Source of the DNA: Tigriopus japonicus
Lineage: Eukaryota; Arthropoda; Copepoda; Harpacticoida; Harpacticidae
DNA length: 64,000 nucleotides
NCBI GenBank assembly: GCA_010645155.1
Contig: CM021312.1
Location: forward strand, 11,152,609-11,216,608
Direction: 5' to 3'
Shown: in pieces, positions 1 to 13,814 of the stretch
Position numbering within the stretch: position 1 is the first letter of the stretch
Layout: each line of letters begins with the position of its first letter
Position numbers and translations under genes: made by a program
Notes under the pieces: model-generated
Databases searched by the model: none
Seen by the model: only the letters and a program-made list of their open reading frames with translations
What the model was told of the DNA's origin: nothing

Positions 1-3000
1 GCCTCTGGAGAGTACAGATGGAGAGCGATTGGAGAAATCCCCCGATTGCCTTCATCCTGGACTTTGCGTCAACCCTTACCATATCAACGTCTCGGTCCGA
101 GAACTGGATCTCTTCCTAGCCAATTATGTCAACTCCCATGGTAAGTTTAGACGATGGATATTAATTGACGTGGGTGCATCTACATTTCTCCCCCAAATCG
201 AGAGATGATCAAGTGTCCCAACAGGATAAATACTGATTAACTCAGGAACGCCTTTGTCATGTCACCCATGTCGAGGAAGGCGCATGCCTAAATTTCATTA
301 TGATCCACCCGCACCCTGCACGTCCTCCCATCATTCGTCTAAAAATCTTCTTGCCTTCATCTCATGGTCGTCATAATGTAATCTTTGATTCGCCACACAT
401 GGCCGCCGTCCTCGAGGGATCTCCGCTCTTTGAAGGGTCTACTGGGGTCTGAAGTGGTGATCTAATTTGTCAAAGCCGCTCTTTGGGTTACTCCCACCGT
501 GATCAAGTGGTCAGTCGTGGACATAAAAACATTCAGTGAAGCATGCATAATCAGTTCTGGAGGGATTTGTCGCAAATGGTAGACCCAAACTGATCTCAAA
601 TACCGCCCACTGAAATGGGAACAGAGACGAGGGGAAAGGGAAAGACCTGGATGGATGTGTTTATGGAGTGAGGAAGAAGGTACCATCCAGAGCTCGATCT
701 CTTTTTCGACTTTCAGAGGACTACTCGGTCGTTCCTTTTTTCGTTCCTCTTGGTTCGCTTTTCTTGTTTCCCCATTTTCCCAAGTGAGAGACTGATTTTG
801 GCAGTGATGAAGCATAGAGCCAAAGATGGCTGATTCAGTCAGATTCTGTAGTTGGCCAGACATGAAATCAGGTGGCGGCAGTCCTTCAATAAATATTTTT
901 TCATTGCGATTAGTTGCACTTTCAACAAAATTATTGTTCATTACCAGCTACGTCGAACTTCAAATTGCGTCGAACAATTGAATGAATGTGTATTTTCTTT
1001 TTGAAAATGGGAACCTCAAATATGGCTTGAGAAAGAAAAGGCACAAAAAGTATGGAACATATCGTTAGTATCTCTTGTTGTCAAAGGGAGGTAGGTAGGC
1101 AAGTCAGATCTTTTTTGTGCATCTATATTTCCCTCAGAGAGCATCTTCGATTAATCTCTCCGACGAGAAGTCATTTCAGTACTCTTCGATCCAAAGATTT
1201 CTCTCAAATTGTCAACACCTTCATTTCCTCCAATATTGGAACAGACGATCGGGCGTGAAAAGACGAAAGGATGAAAGGAAGGAAGGAACCCTTGGGATTT
1301 GCCACTTGTTTAACGCCCTGGTTGGAATGAGGTTTTCTAGTTGGAATTGGCGGGAAAGCCATAAAGTTAATAAAGCGACAAGATCCCTCGAGATTGGGAA
1401 CAGTTGGTCAATTGAGTCCACTTCTCCGCAGTCTGGGTATTCACCCTTTCCACAAGCCCGACCACGAGGGTCCCCGCTTTTTGACAAAGCCCTCAGATCC
1501 CTTGTCTACGGAAAACTCATGGTTGTCAAATCGTCATCACAGAGATAGTGAGATGAACCCAAGAGATGACAAAATGACCATCCCGCAAATCCGAGCGAGG
1601 ACAGCGTTGATTGGGGAAAAAACTTGTTGTGACCAACTGTCTCGCAGACAATTACCCAACTTTGTGGGAGTCATCCCAATAAATATTGGAGGAAAAAGCA
1701 GCCAGCCGCCTTCATCCGTACGCACTAGTTTATCTCCAGATGGGGAAAGATTTTGAGCCAATTGGCCTGACTTGATGGCCGCCACGAATCCGAGCAAGAT
1801 ATAGATTTTCCAAATCAAATGGTCCATGGCACACATAACTCTTTCAAAGCATTGAAATGGGCATCTCGCTCTCGCTGGAAACGGGAACAATTGATGGACG
1901 GGAACGCTGGAACGACTCCATATATCTGCAACTCGTGCTCACTATTCATTCAACTATTCGTCCAGTAAACCAGGTTCTCCCCGTTTTAATTAGATGCCTG
2001 ACATCTTGGTTTTGAATACATGGATCAGAGTCGCTTTGGTTCCCATTCATTCTTTCATCCATTCTTCGCGTGTTTCTACGCTGTCGCCTTGAATAGTAGC
2101 TGAATATGGCGTTTCTGGCGGGACACGAGATGATCTCGCTTTCACTATTCTCTCCCTTGTTCTCTTTGCTCGCTTGGAGTCTGATCTCGTGATCCCATAG
2201 TATTCAAAAGTCACGGATCCAAAGTCCCTGGGGTGCCTGCGGGTGAGAGAAGGAAAGAAAGAAAGTGAGTGAGTGAGCACGAGGTCTTTTTCTGAGAGCG
2301 AGTACGAACGACGACACCGACGACGACTGTTCTTGCCCCATTTAAAAGATGAAATCAAGTGGAAATAAAATGATCTGTTAGCGAACACGACTCTTGGAGT
2401 TGACGGGATCGACTCCATGAGAGCAAAAGAGATGTGGGAGACGCAAGCTTTACAAAGGAGGAGAGATACGTTCACTAAGGAGGGGCTTTTTTATCAATCA
2501 CTCTGACGAGAGTCGAGGGAATTCTTGGAGGAAAAGATAGGCACCCAAAAGACATTCAAATTGACATCGTGGCATCGTAGGAGTACAAATTACTTCATGT
2601 TCATTAGGCCGCCAACCGGGGAAATGTTCCCGGGTGTTGTGGAACAAACATCTCAAATTATCCTAATGAGTCCCACGGGACGCATTGCTCAATGCGAGAG
2701 ACAGGGGTCCGACCTCCCAGGGCGATCCACATGCTCTTGTGAGTGACCCACGAGGACTTTCATTGAGTTCACCCAATGACCATTCATTGATCTCGCACTC
2801 CCTGAAAGTGCGATACGTTCGGACAACAGCATTCATGGAGTGCAAACCCCTCGTTCAAGCTCCTAATAGCTTACCAGGATTCACGTCCGTGACCATTGAG
2901 GTCCGTGGCTATTGAAGGAAACGTACCCTGTGCAATGGACCCTCATGCGGAACTGTCAGCGGATGCGCATATCCGCTTACTCCAACACATTACTCTCCAT

Positions 3001-6000
3001 CCCCAACACTTTGAAAGCAAGTCCGAATATCAGTTGCAACTCAAGGAAAGAAACGGACTCGATTTTTTTACCCATTCTTGAGGCTCCAAAGCTATTTGGG
3101 AACTGCAATGCATATGAACAATAAACACAGATCAGATGTGTGTCGAAGCATGCTTCTTCATGACTTTATCGCATTGGGAGGCAACGGCCGATCTTCATCG
3201 TGGTCGCGAGGATGACACATGCAAACCGCAGCAAAAATGTGTCGTTTTCAAGTAAACAGGAACTATTGCAACCCTTCCAACAACGATGAAAATGATGATG
3301 ATGATGGTGATAGGAGTGTGTGCTAGTGTACGTAGGGTTGTATGGGGATGGACTAATGCTTATATGCCAGTTTATGACGGAGGATCTATGTTTTGGAAAG
3401 CAATAAAGATAAAGCTCACAAAACGAGAAGGAGGATGAGGCCGAAAGACGGCAGAGACATCAAATGCGATTTTGAAAAAAAATGGGGACCAAAATTCTCC
3501 TCAAAATGATATGATGCCATGCCAAAGTGTGTTATGAAGCAGAAATCTTGATTCCCTAAACAACCATGTGCTTCTTGTTTTCAGATGAGATCACGGAGAA
3601 CGACAAAGACGACGAGTCTTTCATTTTCAAAGGTAATTCGTGGCGTGCATGCATAACATTACCAAACCCTGTGTTGGTTGGTGCTCCACTTTTGTTTGTG
3701 TCCACTTAACCATTTTGAACTTGGCCATTATCGTAAATTTCTGGCATTTCTTTCTCATCTGCTCTCGGGTGTCTTTCGTCCATTGTCAAATGGCCTTTTG
3801 CTTGGCGTGTGATTTCCACCAACTTTAGCAAGGGACGTAGTAGCATGTAATGGAGAGGCTCGCTCGTCTGTTAATGAGTACCATTAAAACAATTAGGAAC
3901 ACTTTCTCGTAATGAAATGGGACCGACAAACATCCTTCGTCGGAACCATAACTAAATCAAAGCCATTCAAAGCAGACCCCTATCAAATAATGAAGAGTGT
4001 TCATGCGTTCGCCTCTGTTTATATTTCTAGTTTCACACAAATAACACATCTCAAAGAGTCAATTGGGGCTGAATTCGGCTCACTTTCGCAAAATAAGGAT
4101 CTTTTGTGACATGTCAGGTTCCCTTTCTTCTCCGTTTGGAACCATTATTTATGGTCGTGAATTAGGTTTTGGGAAGAGGGAATTGAAAAGCTCGGTGAAC
4201 CGGATATCAATGGACAAGAGCCCAAGAATTATGTCCCCACTAATATTTTTGTCATTGACTTTCATAGCGAACAAAAACATCCCTTCTCTTTCTCGATCGA
4301 GAGAGACGTAGTCTGTGAAGGAAAGTGAGTGGTTTTCATGATTTGTGACCTGAGCATCTTCACCTTCATTATTGGGTGAGATGGTGTCTATTCGTAGGGA
4401 CATGAAAAAGGTTTTAGGGATATCTTTATCAGGAAGAAGGTTAACCTCGATTCGACCTTCTCCGATCAATATTTATAGATAGATGTTCCTAGTGAGAGTG
4501 GTCCAATCCAATCATAGACTCATCGGAAATGTCCAAAATAACTCATCCAAATCATTGATCTCATTTATTCCTCGTGGCGAATGAGCCAAATCGTCGAGGC
4601 TCCTTAGGCCCATCTGGATCTTGGATTTCTGTGCACTACAGTACGACAATCGTATTTGTGAGTATTGTCATATTTATCGAGCCAAGTCCGAGCACCGGAA
4701 ATGTCGCATGTGCTCGCTTGGATTGATATGATATCCACTCGATTGGATGCGATCACTGCGCAGATTTGCATATCCTTCTCATCCTTTAAGCTCGACAACA
4801 TCAGGGTTGCGAGATTTGTTTCTATGGACGAACCTATGGCTGTTAGACCGATGATAATCAGCAGAATTTGAGCACCCTGAGTATTCCCGTAGTATAGAGT
4901 GACTGACTGAAGTGGGGAATGTTTCAATGTGTGTTCCTCGTGTTTTGGACAACGAGGGGATATTTCCATAACAATCGATTGTTCTAGCTTAAGTAGGACT
5001 TGTTATGTGGTCAACAATGAATGGAGACAAAAGGGGATCCGAAGGAACTTCTTCTTCTTCTTCTTGACCAGAAACCCAAGGAGGGGAACTCTTCATTTCC
5101 AAGTTTCAAGAGACTTACTTGAGCGAAAATTTGCATTCGGTGTCAAGCGATAAAGTTTAGGGCGATGAAAAAAGTTTTCCGCTTTCAGTTTCACAATGAC
5201 ACTGTTTTCGCAGGCATCTCAACACGAGTTTGTGTCAACTAGATTAATTCAAATGAAGTTTCTTTGTTTGAACTCTTGACTTTGTCGTGATGGAAGGGGA
5301 TTAATTAAAACTTGAGAAAATTGTCTCATTTTTGGCATCCTCAGCGGTGTGCAAGAAAACCAATGGTGGATTTCGGGTCCAAGTCGGCACTGAGAAATTT
5401 CCCTGGGAGACTTCGTATTCTTTGATCACGAATCAAAATTCACATCTTTATTTTCCCAAATTGACCATTACCATACGACCATTAGATAGCCGAAGAGGAC
5501 TAGGGGCTTCCAGACGCCATTTCGGCACTATAATTTATTTGTATGGAAACAATAAATAACTCGCTAAACTGCCCTCTCCGAAAATCCCGAGGACTTTTTC
5601 TTCCCAGATTTTCCCTTGAAAAATATTCTTTCTTTCGTCTCTCGCTCTCGTTCGTTCGTTCGTTCTTTCGTTGGTTCGATGTGCGAGTTCAGTGTCGGCC
5701 AGATTTTTATGCGTTTGGTCATTTGGCAGGGGAGAGCATGTTTTGGTAGCCGAGTGCCAACAAATTCTTCCTCGAGCTCAAAAGACCGACGGAATGAGAT
5801 CGTCTTCATGACTTCGTCTTCTTCTTGTTCATCGAATGTGCCCTGATTTCATTCCTACAAGCGAGGCAAAAGAGACATTCGTTTCAAATGACCTTTATCT
5901 CAACTTTCCTGGCAACACTGTGCAAAAACAGTTTTGTACACAAGTCAAATACTCACTTCCTCTCTTAAGACGTTCATCTTGCTCCATAAAAAGATCCTCC

Positions 6001-9000
6001 TAAAAGTGAAGAAACCAAACATAGGCACCTGTACAACCTAATATGTCGCAATGGCCACACAAAAGTGACTTCTTTCGAGCTAAACTACGAGGACTATCAT
6101 TAGAAATCTCCGGAGAAGGGGATCCGAACCAACGAAAGACCGGCGAGTTCACGTGGGGGAACTTTTCCCGCTCCTCTTTCGTCGACTTCTTTGCCGACGT
6201 CATCATCGTCGTCGTCGTCTGATCGTGTCGCAAACCACGTTGCCAAAATCTTTTTTTCTCCCTCTTTCCGCTGTATCCCGTCTCTTCTCCTTAGTTTCTG
6301 GGTCTCCCCTCTACCTCCTCCCGCCACTATTTCGTCGTGGGTCATTCCAATTTTATTTGGTCTATACCCGGATCGTGATTTCGATCAACTGCCTGAACTA
6401 CACGCTTGTCCAGGCCAACGATGGAGCCGAAACTAGCTCCGGTAGCAAGGGGGCATTAATGTAAATAGGTGGATGGTTTTGGTGGCCCAAGGTATAGATA
6501 GAAGCAGGGGTATCGTGTCCACCACTTACTGAATATATAAAGACAAGCATGAAAGCGGCGGGTCATAATTTTGGGATGCACTCACGTACCGTGACTTTAT
6601 CACCAGGGGGGACGACGGGTTGGAAACGCTTTTGAACGGTGGATATCCGGCTTTATGAGACGTTGCCTCGGATTTCCTGACGGCCAGAATCTGGTCTGGT
6701 TGTTGGCGACTTCTAATGTTATGCTAGATTTCAAAGCCGATAAATCCAAGTGCGACAATTCTTCGGCCCTAATTGCCCCATTCCCGGGAGCTTTGGGCCT
6801 CCGGATTAATTTTGCACTGTTGATTTAAGCAGGGCTTTCTCATTAGATCTTGAGATATATGTAACAAGGTGAGTTTTTCTGGGCCTGTTATGAATTAGCC
6901 AACGTTCAAAGTCCTGGTAACGGCTTGGTTTTGCAAAACCAGAGTGTGATGTTGAAAATAACCAACAGACTTTTTTTTCCCCGACAACGGTAACTGGTTT
7001 TCACTTTTGGCCCAGAATCGAAATTCCGATTCCAATTCCTCATCGCGAGTTGGCGGCCAAATGCTTGGTTTGTTGGTTGGAGGCACTTAATCGAGTTCGG
7101 CATTAGGCTCATTAGCTCCGCGTGCGTCTTCATATGAACCCTGAGAGAGATAGACGAAAAAGAAATGAACGAAATGTTGACAATCTGCCAAAAGTCGAAT
7201 TGACGTGCCAAGAAACTCCCATTGTCTATTAACTACCTGGAATTCAGTCGAACCACAAACGCATGGATTCGTAGCTTTATCAATGATAAGCGCATCGATG
7301 TTGTCGGTTCTCATCGAACTGCAAGTACTTCCCCTAGTTTTTGTATTTAACTAAACTGGTCAAAGAATCTCGTGACAAGTTTTTCCGGGTTCATTCTAAT
7401 TGATCGAGATTTAAAACAAAAACACCCAAGGAGTTTGTCATGCATCCCTGATGAATGCAGACCTTCCGATTGGCGGATGCATGTCTGGAAGTCATGTTTT
7501 ATGGCAAATGCTGGTGATTTGGGCAAGTTCCCAATTCTACGGAAAATCCCTCAGAGTAGCCAAGTGAACTTGAACTTGGATTGTGGGGTAAGACGATTGC
7601 GTCGACGACGGCGATCTTTTGAATCAGACACACACATGTGTGTGTGTGTGTGCCTAGTCATCACACTCACACTCAGCATGTGCAGGACTACAAACTCGAT
7701 GCCAGCTTGAGTTTTGGCGTAGTTGAGCTCATTGCAGCAGGGTTTTGGCTCCCCGTACACATAGTAGTACTACTCCCGATCTGCGATACTTGTTTTCTGG
7801 GGGGAAAAATTTTCATCTCTGATCCAAGTTGGCTGACACAGTTGGCTACGGATTCAAGTCCTCCATTCATTGCACACATTCCTGGAGAGTGTTGTTATTA
7901 GACAGATCGAGAGGAGCAAGAGTAGGGCAAGAAGAAAGGGGATGATGTGTCTGACGCAAACTTGAACTTCTTCCAATATTGTGTCTGGACTACCGCAATC
8001 TTGGCCAATTGGCCTTACTGCCTTGACCGGCAACTTCTCGAGCCAAGATTTGCCGCACACCCACCCACATATGCCAAATGACTGCTATTTGGAATGCGAT
8101 AAATGCAGTTCAACCGGCACCTTTTCAGATTGGAAACACGAGAGTAGGATATTGGTTTGTGGTATACATGGTAACCTAATGAGCTTGTTAGCCCGCTTCT
8201 TGACCTCTTTAGGCACAATATCTATTGGCAGGGTGACACATTGGACCATATTGATTTGGAAAGACCTGATTCAAGATTGGATTGGATTTCATCACACGTT
8301 CCAGGATTCTGTGTAGGAAGTGCGAGAGGAGGTGGAGAGGAAGGCGGAGGTGGAACAAAGACGAGGGAGAAATTTACATACATTGGATTCAAATTATGGA
8401 ATTTGCATTCTTGTCGTGCATGGCCTATATCAATGCTTGGAATCCATCATAATTTGATTCTCAATGCCTTGACTCATATAAAAATGTGCTTATCCCACTC
8501 GAATTCAGGATGGGTACTCAGATTTACCGATCACTTCTCAAAAACATATTATGTTTCCAATTTACAAATGGCTTCAACCAATTTTTTGGACAACATTTGT
8601 TGAAACAACACAATTAAATAACCCCTCACTATATTGACTGAATCAAAGTAGATGATCCCTAGTCGTGCTTAAGGTTTCAACAACCCATCGACATGGGATC
8701 AAATATCTAACATGCCAAGATTTTATTTCTGGCCTCCACAAGACCAAATTCCGGCCACTCCGAGTTTTAAATTCATCCCTCTTCCTTTGTACTTCGCTTA
8801 ATCTTCTTTTTCTTAAGACTGCAGTTCACAAACATTTCGTCCGGATCGATGTCCATAAAAGTATCTCCTTTGAATCGAGTTGATCAATTGGCTTCTCATT
8901 CGTGATCCGTCATTGTTCACACCTGAAGTTAGCAATCAAATGGACCCAAAACAATCGGTTGATCAAAGAACATAAACATGGGCTTCGAATTTTCGACTCT

Positions 9001-12000
9001 AGACCATTAGGCCACTTATTCCTTTGGTAAAATATTGACTGGACCTTGTTAAAAATTGCCCTTGAACTTAGGGTCCCAAACTAGCCATATGTGAGTGAAT
9101 CTTTTCGTTCTTTGCCCCACTACAGGAGCGGAGAATGGAGTGTTTTGGGGGGTACATATGGGCTGTGGTTGGAGAAAGAAAAGAAGCCGTTCTTTCTTGT
9201 TGTTGTTGTCTGGGGTGAGAGTCTTAAGTGGGTGGAGTGGAGCACTTCTTCACAATAACATGGAGTGATCATCACAAAATCTGTCGTTGACACTCTCAAA
9301 GCTCTGTTCGTCGTCCTACTTTTGTTCTCATACTTCCATCCATTTCCCTCCGAGCGTCGGGATCCAATATATGTAGGAAACCAAAGAGTTCTATTTCTTT
9401 GATCAGTTTTTTCATCTAATTTTGGTCACCCTGAGAGACCTACTTGTTTTTGGAGGTTCAATGAAGGTACATTTAAAAACACACATTTCATAGGTTCTCT
9501 TTTTATGTTTGTTTCAGGCTATCCACACAATCCCTATAACGGGGTGATATGCAATGACACGATTACAGCCACAGGAGTGTTTGGGTCCAAAGAACTCTGG
9601 AGACTTGCCAGAGGTAAGAACATCGTCAACTCCAGGAATCCAAAGTCAATAGGTGATCATTTGAAGAGTGCTTTACTACGAATGTTTTACCACTACCATT
9701 ACTGCATCCATGTCTCTCTAACAATAATATGTCTCCCTGTCCGACATTCAATGCTGGGTCCAATGAAGCATGAGGCCCTTTGTGCGCTCAGAACATGAAC
9801 CATCCCTAGAAAGACTATATATGTACTTACTATTCGAATAGCATTGGGTTTGGTCGGTGTCTGTGGCGGGTCGATTGTATCAAATCAAAGGAACACGAGT
9901 GAGATCCGTGTGTCTCTCATTTGTTGGAAGGGGGGGATCCGGAAGTTTACTCAGATTCTCCCTGGAAATGGAAACATATCCACAAAACCAAACTCTTTCA
10001 GGATCCCTTTGAGACAGTTGTCGAGCTGTGGGTGGCACTGACTCGTCATGAATATTTGCCGACAAGATGGCGCCCCTGGATATTGATGAGATCCATTCCT
10101 AATCGGAAGTGCTAATTCTCGTCTCAGTCAATGGTTCATGTTCTGGTCCCATGATTCATTCCCTAGCAGCTCTGACATTGTCAACCCCAACCCAAGGGAA
10201 AGAGGGTCCCGAACTACCCAAAATATGATCAAACTTCTTGATTCTCTCTGTGGGTTCAAAGTTAATACGATTGTCGATATCAGTGTTCAAATAGTTCTCC
10301 CTCATGTCCTTTCTTACTCCCTCCCTCTCCCTCTCTCTCTTCTTCCTTCCCCTCTGGTTTCCACTTTCCACAAAAGGGGGATTCACAAATGGGCTGTTAA
10401 ACCGTTCTCCTTCAATTGACTCCCGACAAAAGGACCCTCATTTTGAGTTGGGGGGGACTGCTCTTTCCTCGCAAATCCCCTCAATTGTCATACTACCTGT
10501 GTGACTCTGATTCTGACCTCTGAAAAGAACGGTTCATGTTCTTACTTAATGTATTGAAAACGTTGCCCAAAAACGCGATGACAGTTCAGCTCATCCATAT
10601 AGCGTCAAGTAAAGCCAAAGAAGGACTATACAAAGCAGGATCGGGACTCGTGTCAGTCAATGTGAAATGACCCCGAACGGATCAGAATCGATATCGAGTC
10701 AACAAGATCGACTCCATCGCTTTTTTACTTGTCTGGCTGGACTTGTGAGAAAAAGTGTGTCTTGAGATTGATTATCGCCTAGTTAATGACACCTTTTACA
10801 CATGAAACATTTCTCTGACGACAGGAGCTGGCTTTGAAGTGTCCCCTTCGACCACGCTTTCCTTGATACGATTGAATGAGCCCCATGAGCATCCTCATAG
10901 CATCTGGAATGGATGGTCCAAGGAAGGGTCGATATGAACCCTCAAATCTCTTAAAATGGAAATTCGAGATCATCAGCATCCGCAGAGATCAGACTGATCA
11001 TCATTTGTTCCCCCTAGGATCAGTGCACTGAACAGTAGAGCAGACTGGCCTTAGAACCTGGGTTTGACAAATTGATATCCAGTTCAGGGGATCATTTGTC
11101 ATGATCTTTTTTATAAATGTCCCTCGGACCCCGTTTGCTAGACTTTCATGGAGTGAGTGTGCACGCGTGTGTCTGAAGAAAGTGCTGAATTTTTGTTCTA
11201 GGGTCCATTATGAGTCCACAATCACTGCAGCAGCTTCCCTCTTCGATTATGACCAATGGTGGCAATCTTCAATCGTCCCTCAATAGTATCAAACTTGAGA
11301 ACCCCTCTTCTCTCGTGTCAGCCTCGGTTTGTGGCTCCGGCGGAGGCGTCATTGGCTCAGTGGGTGGCACCACGTATTATACTTGTAATTCCTATTCTGT
11401 GGCCTCGCCAAATTCAGCTCATGATCATATCACACTTCCCATGGGCGGAGGGTACAGTAAGTGTTCTGTTCAACGTCTCACAGGGTTTTTAATAGCAAGC
11501 CTGTAAGTAATGTCCCTTTCATCAGGCCCTATTTCGTTACCCTTGAGGTCCTCAGGGTCGCCACCTCCGGTGTCAATTCAAAGTGCCACAGGTGAGGTCC
11601 TTCGTCTTAAACGAATGAGAAGGTTGAGCTCGGAGGAACAAGAACCAATGGATATTCGAGATAAGGTCTCGGATTTGGCATATTACACGACTAGTCCCAC
11701 ATCTGGTTATTTGACCGGCACCAGTGGAACCACCACTATCACTTTACCAACATCTGCATCGTGGACTCAAGCGGACCTGGATCACGCTACAGCAATTGGA
11801 GGTAGGTCAACTAAGTAACCCTATGCATGTGTTGAGTTGCCTCTTTTCCGTTTATCTAACAAATCCCGCGATACATGTGCCACCACATACACGTGAAACT
11901 TGAAACTGTCTTGTTGCAGTCATCACCTCAAACGGTACAGCCACCCTACTGCCTTCGGCCAATAAATATCTACGTACCGATTTAATCGGTCTCCCAGGGA

Positions 12001-13814
12001 TACGGACCACGGTTCTAGCCCCATCCACAGAAAAGAGACTCTGTGACGACAATTCTAACCAAATACCCTCAACCCATCCACACTCTGAGCTCAATGGCAG
12101 TCCCACAGAACAGGAAATGAGTGAGCCTGATTCCTCGGGTAAAACAGTCCCTCACTAAAAGCTTTTACCACCACCACTACAATGGTCCCTTTTTCGGTTT
12201 ATTTAGGTTTGCCGGCCCAGCAGTCGTCCTTATCGGGGACTACGGCTTACTACACCACATCTGATCTTCACGAGGGATCTCAGAGTCCAACCAAAGTGGC
12301 GTATGTAGAAAATGGACACGACACGTTTTCGGACTTCGTCACCCTGGTTTGCCAAGAGGCCCAAGGCAACCAGTTAAGCCACCAATCAGGTCTTCGAGGA
12401 TCAGGGAACAAAGTGTCGGCCTATTTTTCGTCTTCCATGTATCCACCCCCACCACCAGGTCCCACGGCACGCCCCGTGGCCATCATTCGGTCATCAGGTA
12501 CTAATGATTGGCCCTTAGGTAACATTTTCAATTTTTGAGCGCATGGATTTGGTTGACGATTTTGTTTCTTGAATAGACTTGAACAATCTTCAACATGTTT
12601 CGTCCCCATCGTCCTCAATGGGCATCAACTCCACGCCCATATCCTTAGGGTCCGGCCAATGTATCACTTCCGAGTCACTGGGCGTTGCCTCGAGTCTCCG
12701 CCTCTCACCACAACCTTCATCCGATACGGGCATGGAACCGCCCCCGAGAACAGTGGTAAGTCTTCTGACAGAACCTTCTTCCTCCTTCTTCGGTTCCTCT
12801 TAACACATTCGACTTTGAGCATCCGATCCTTAACCAACTCTGGCTTTTTGAGCACTCTTGAAGCACCCTTGTCAGACAACTTTGGGTTTTGGACATCGCT
12901 TTTTCTATCCCATTCCAGCCCAATATGAGTGTTGCTAGCAATGGCATCCCTACCACACAAAATGGAACCAATGTCATTGACCTTCAATGGGAGGAATTTT
13001 GAACAGACACTCTTTTTTTCACTGCCACACCCTGTCCCTCCTACATGACTGAGAGTTACAGTTCATTCTGTGCCTTCCTGTTTCCTGATTGGTTTTGACA
13101 CTTGTGCTGTGGTTTGCTCTCCAATAAATTTAGTAAGTCGCTGACAAACTTTCGACTTCATTGGCCTGATCCTCAGATTCTATTCTTTCTTTCTTCATCA
13201 GCTCTTCACCTACTCGGGTGGATCCACACATGGGATCAACTTGTCGGCTCCACTTTCTCCCACCAATTTGTCCCTGATCAACATGCCCAAACTGAATTTG
13301 GCGACCTCATCGCCAACCAGTTTGCATCACTCGAACATCAACTCGGCATTAACCAGTCGATATGTCATGGCCACTTCCGGTTCCACATCCCTGGTGTCGA
13401 GCAATAATCCAACCTTAAGATGGTCCAATGGCACTGTGACAGTGTCCAACTCCAATAACAACCTGATCTCGAGCATTGAAGAGAACATCAATTACGATCT
13501 GATGTCTCCCATGATGGTGGCCACAGGAGCAGATGGATCCACTCAACTAATTGATGATGGTAAGTTGAACTACGGCCTTGATCTCTTCCTATTAGCACAA
13601 GAGCTCTTTAATCCATAACCTGGTTTCGATAACTGAATTCAATGATTGAAAACTTGCTTCGTTTTCAGACCGATATTTTCAATGTGAGCCCATGGATGCC
13701 ACCGTAAGTCCTATAGCGCTCACCAACCACGGATCTGTGAACACCAACCCTGGATCCGTTCACGACACCTCCAATGGTGGTTCAAGTAATCCGGGCACCC
13801 CGAGCAATGGATAG
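1..13814 (+). CDS. NFI: Nuclear factor I (NFI/CTF) transcription factor, copy A, 5'-truncated by the window edge
   Basis: NFI proteins bind TTGGC-N5-GCCAA sites as dimers in the nucleus. Exons read by frame and splice sites: 1-140, 3585-3632, 9518-9613, 11202-11456, 11526-11801, 11920-12138, 12207-12497 (or 12518), 12577-12755, 13202-13559, 13669-13814, stop TAG 13812. The phases agree throughout and give about 668 codons. The first exon is the end of the NFI DNA-binding domain ([15 protein letters not shown], then [15 protein letters not shown]), closely matching vertebrate NFI. The exon at 9518 keeps the [14 protein letters not shown] segment, comparable to the vertebrate SGVF-x-x-x-EL region. 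The exon at 11526 has [16 protein letters not shown], like the vertebrate KRLKSVEDEMDSP block. The exon at 12207 has [11 protein letters not shown] and [12 protein letters not shown], like vertebrate KEFVQLVCPD and PPPPMARPV. The rest is Ser/Thr/Asn-rich, typical of the activation domain. The upstream exons lie left of the window. A convergent paralogue sits at 21.0-29.0 kb. Confidence 0.93.
141..3584 (+). other. NFI-A intron, no gene recognised
   Basis: The region runs from the donor GTAAGT after position 140 to the acceptor TTTTCAG before 3585. Several short open frames occur on both strands, but none shows a recognisable domain, and they overlap each other as expected by chance. A short GATGAT-rich run lies near 3290-3310. 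Confidence 0.6.
4149..4969 (-). pseudogene. Coding-like minus-strand block in an NFI-A intron (unidentified; nested or decayed gene)
   Basis: Three consecutive minus-strand open frames lie in the 3633-9517 intron. The first (4969-4604) begins with ATG and holds a hydrophobic stretch ([17 protein letters not shown]) followed by a soluble segment. A second frame, about 4633-4513, reads [19 protein letters not shown] third (4469-4149) reads [20 protein letters not shown] and onward to [14 protein letters not shown]. Their amino-acid composition looks like protein rather than chance translation, yet stops and frame changes separate them with no room for normal introns between the first two. I do not recognise the family. 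It may be a decayed gene copy, or chance. Confidence 0.3.
5649..5678. repeat. Short TTCG tandem repeat
   Basis: Imperfect repeats of the unit TTCG (CGTTCGTTCGTTCGTTC, then CTTTCGTTGGTTCG) lie inside the large NFI-A intron. It is an ordinary microsatellite. Confidence 0.7.
7628..7652. repeat. (AC)n/(TG)n microsatellite
   Basis: A run of ACACACAC switches at an ATGTG junction into TGTGTGTG, making a near-palindromic dinucleotide repeat of 25 bases within the NFI-A intron. Confidence 0.85.
12919..13002 (+). CDS. NFI: Possible alternative terminal exon of NFI-A
   Basis: The exon ending at 12755 finishes in phase 0. A good acceptor (CCATTCCAG) at 12918 opens a phase-0 frame of 27 codons starting PNMSVASNG and ending DLQWEEF with TGA at 13000-13002. 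The main transcript would instead splice 12755 to 13202, also phase 0. Either this is an alternative short C-terminus, or the open frame is chance. No canonical AATAAA was noticed just downstream, which weakens it. Confidence 0.4.
   Translation, partial: PNMSVASNGIPTTQNGTNVIDLQWEEF

Larger units (their letters stand above)
3633..9517 (+). other. Large NFI-A intron
   Basis: A 5.9-kb intron runs between the 48-base exon ending at 3632 and the exon at 9518. Apart from the coding-like block at 4149-4969 and two microsatellites, no supported gene was seen. The open frame at 6153-6464 is low-complexity Arg/Ser/Leu translation and is not supported. Confidence 0.6.

Noticed and set aside
6153..6464. 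A 103-codon plus-strand open frame in the NFI-A intron
   Set aside because: Low-complexity Arg/Ser/Leu translation of a TCGTCG-rich tract, without family similarity or splice support.
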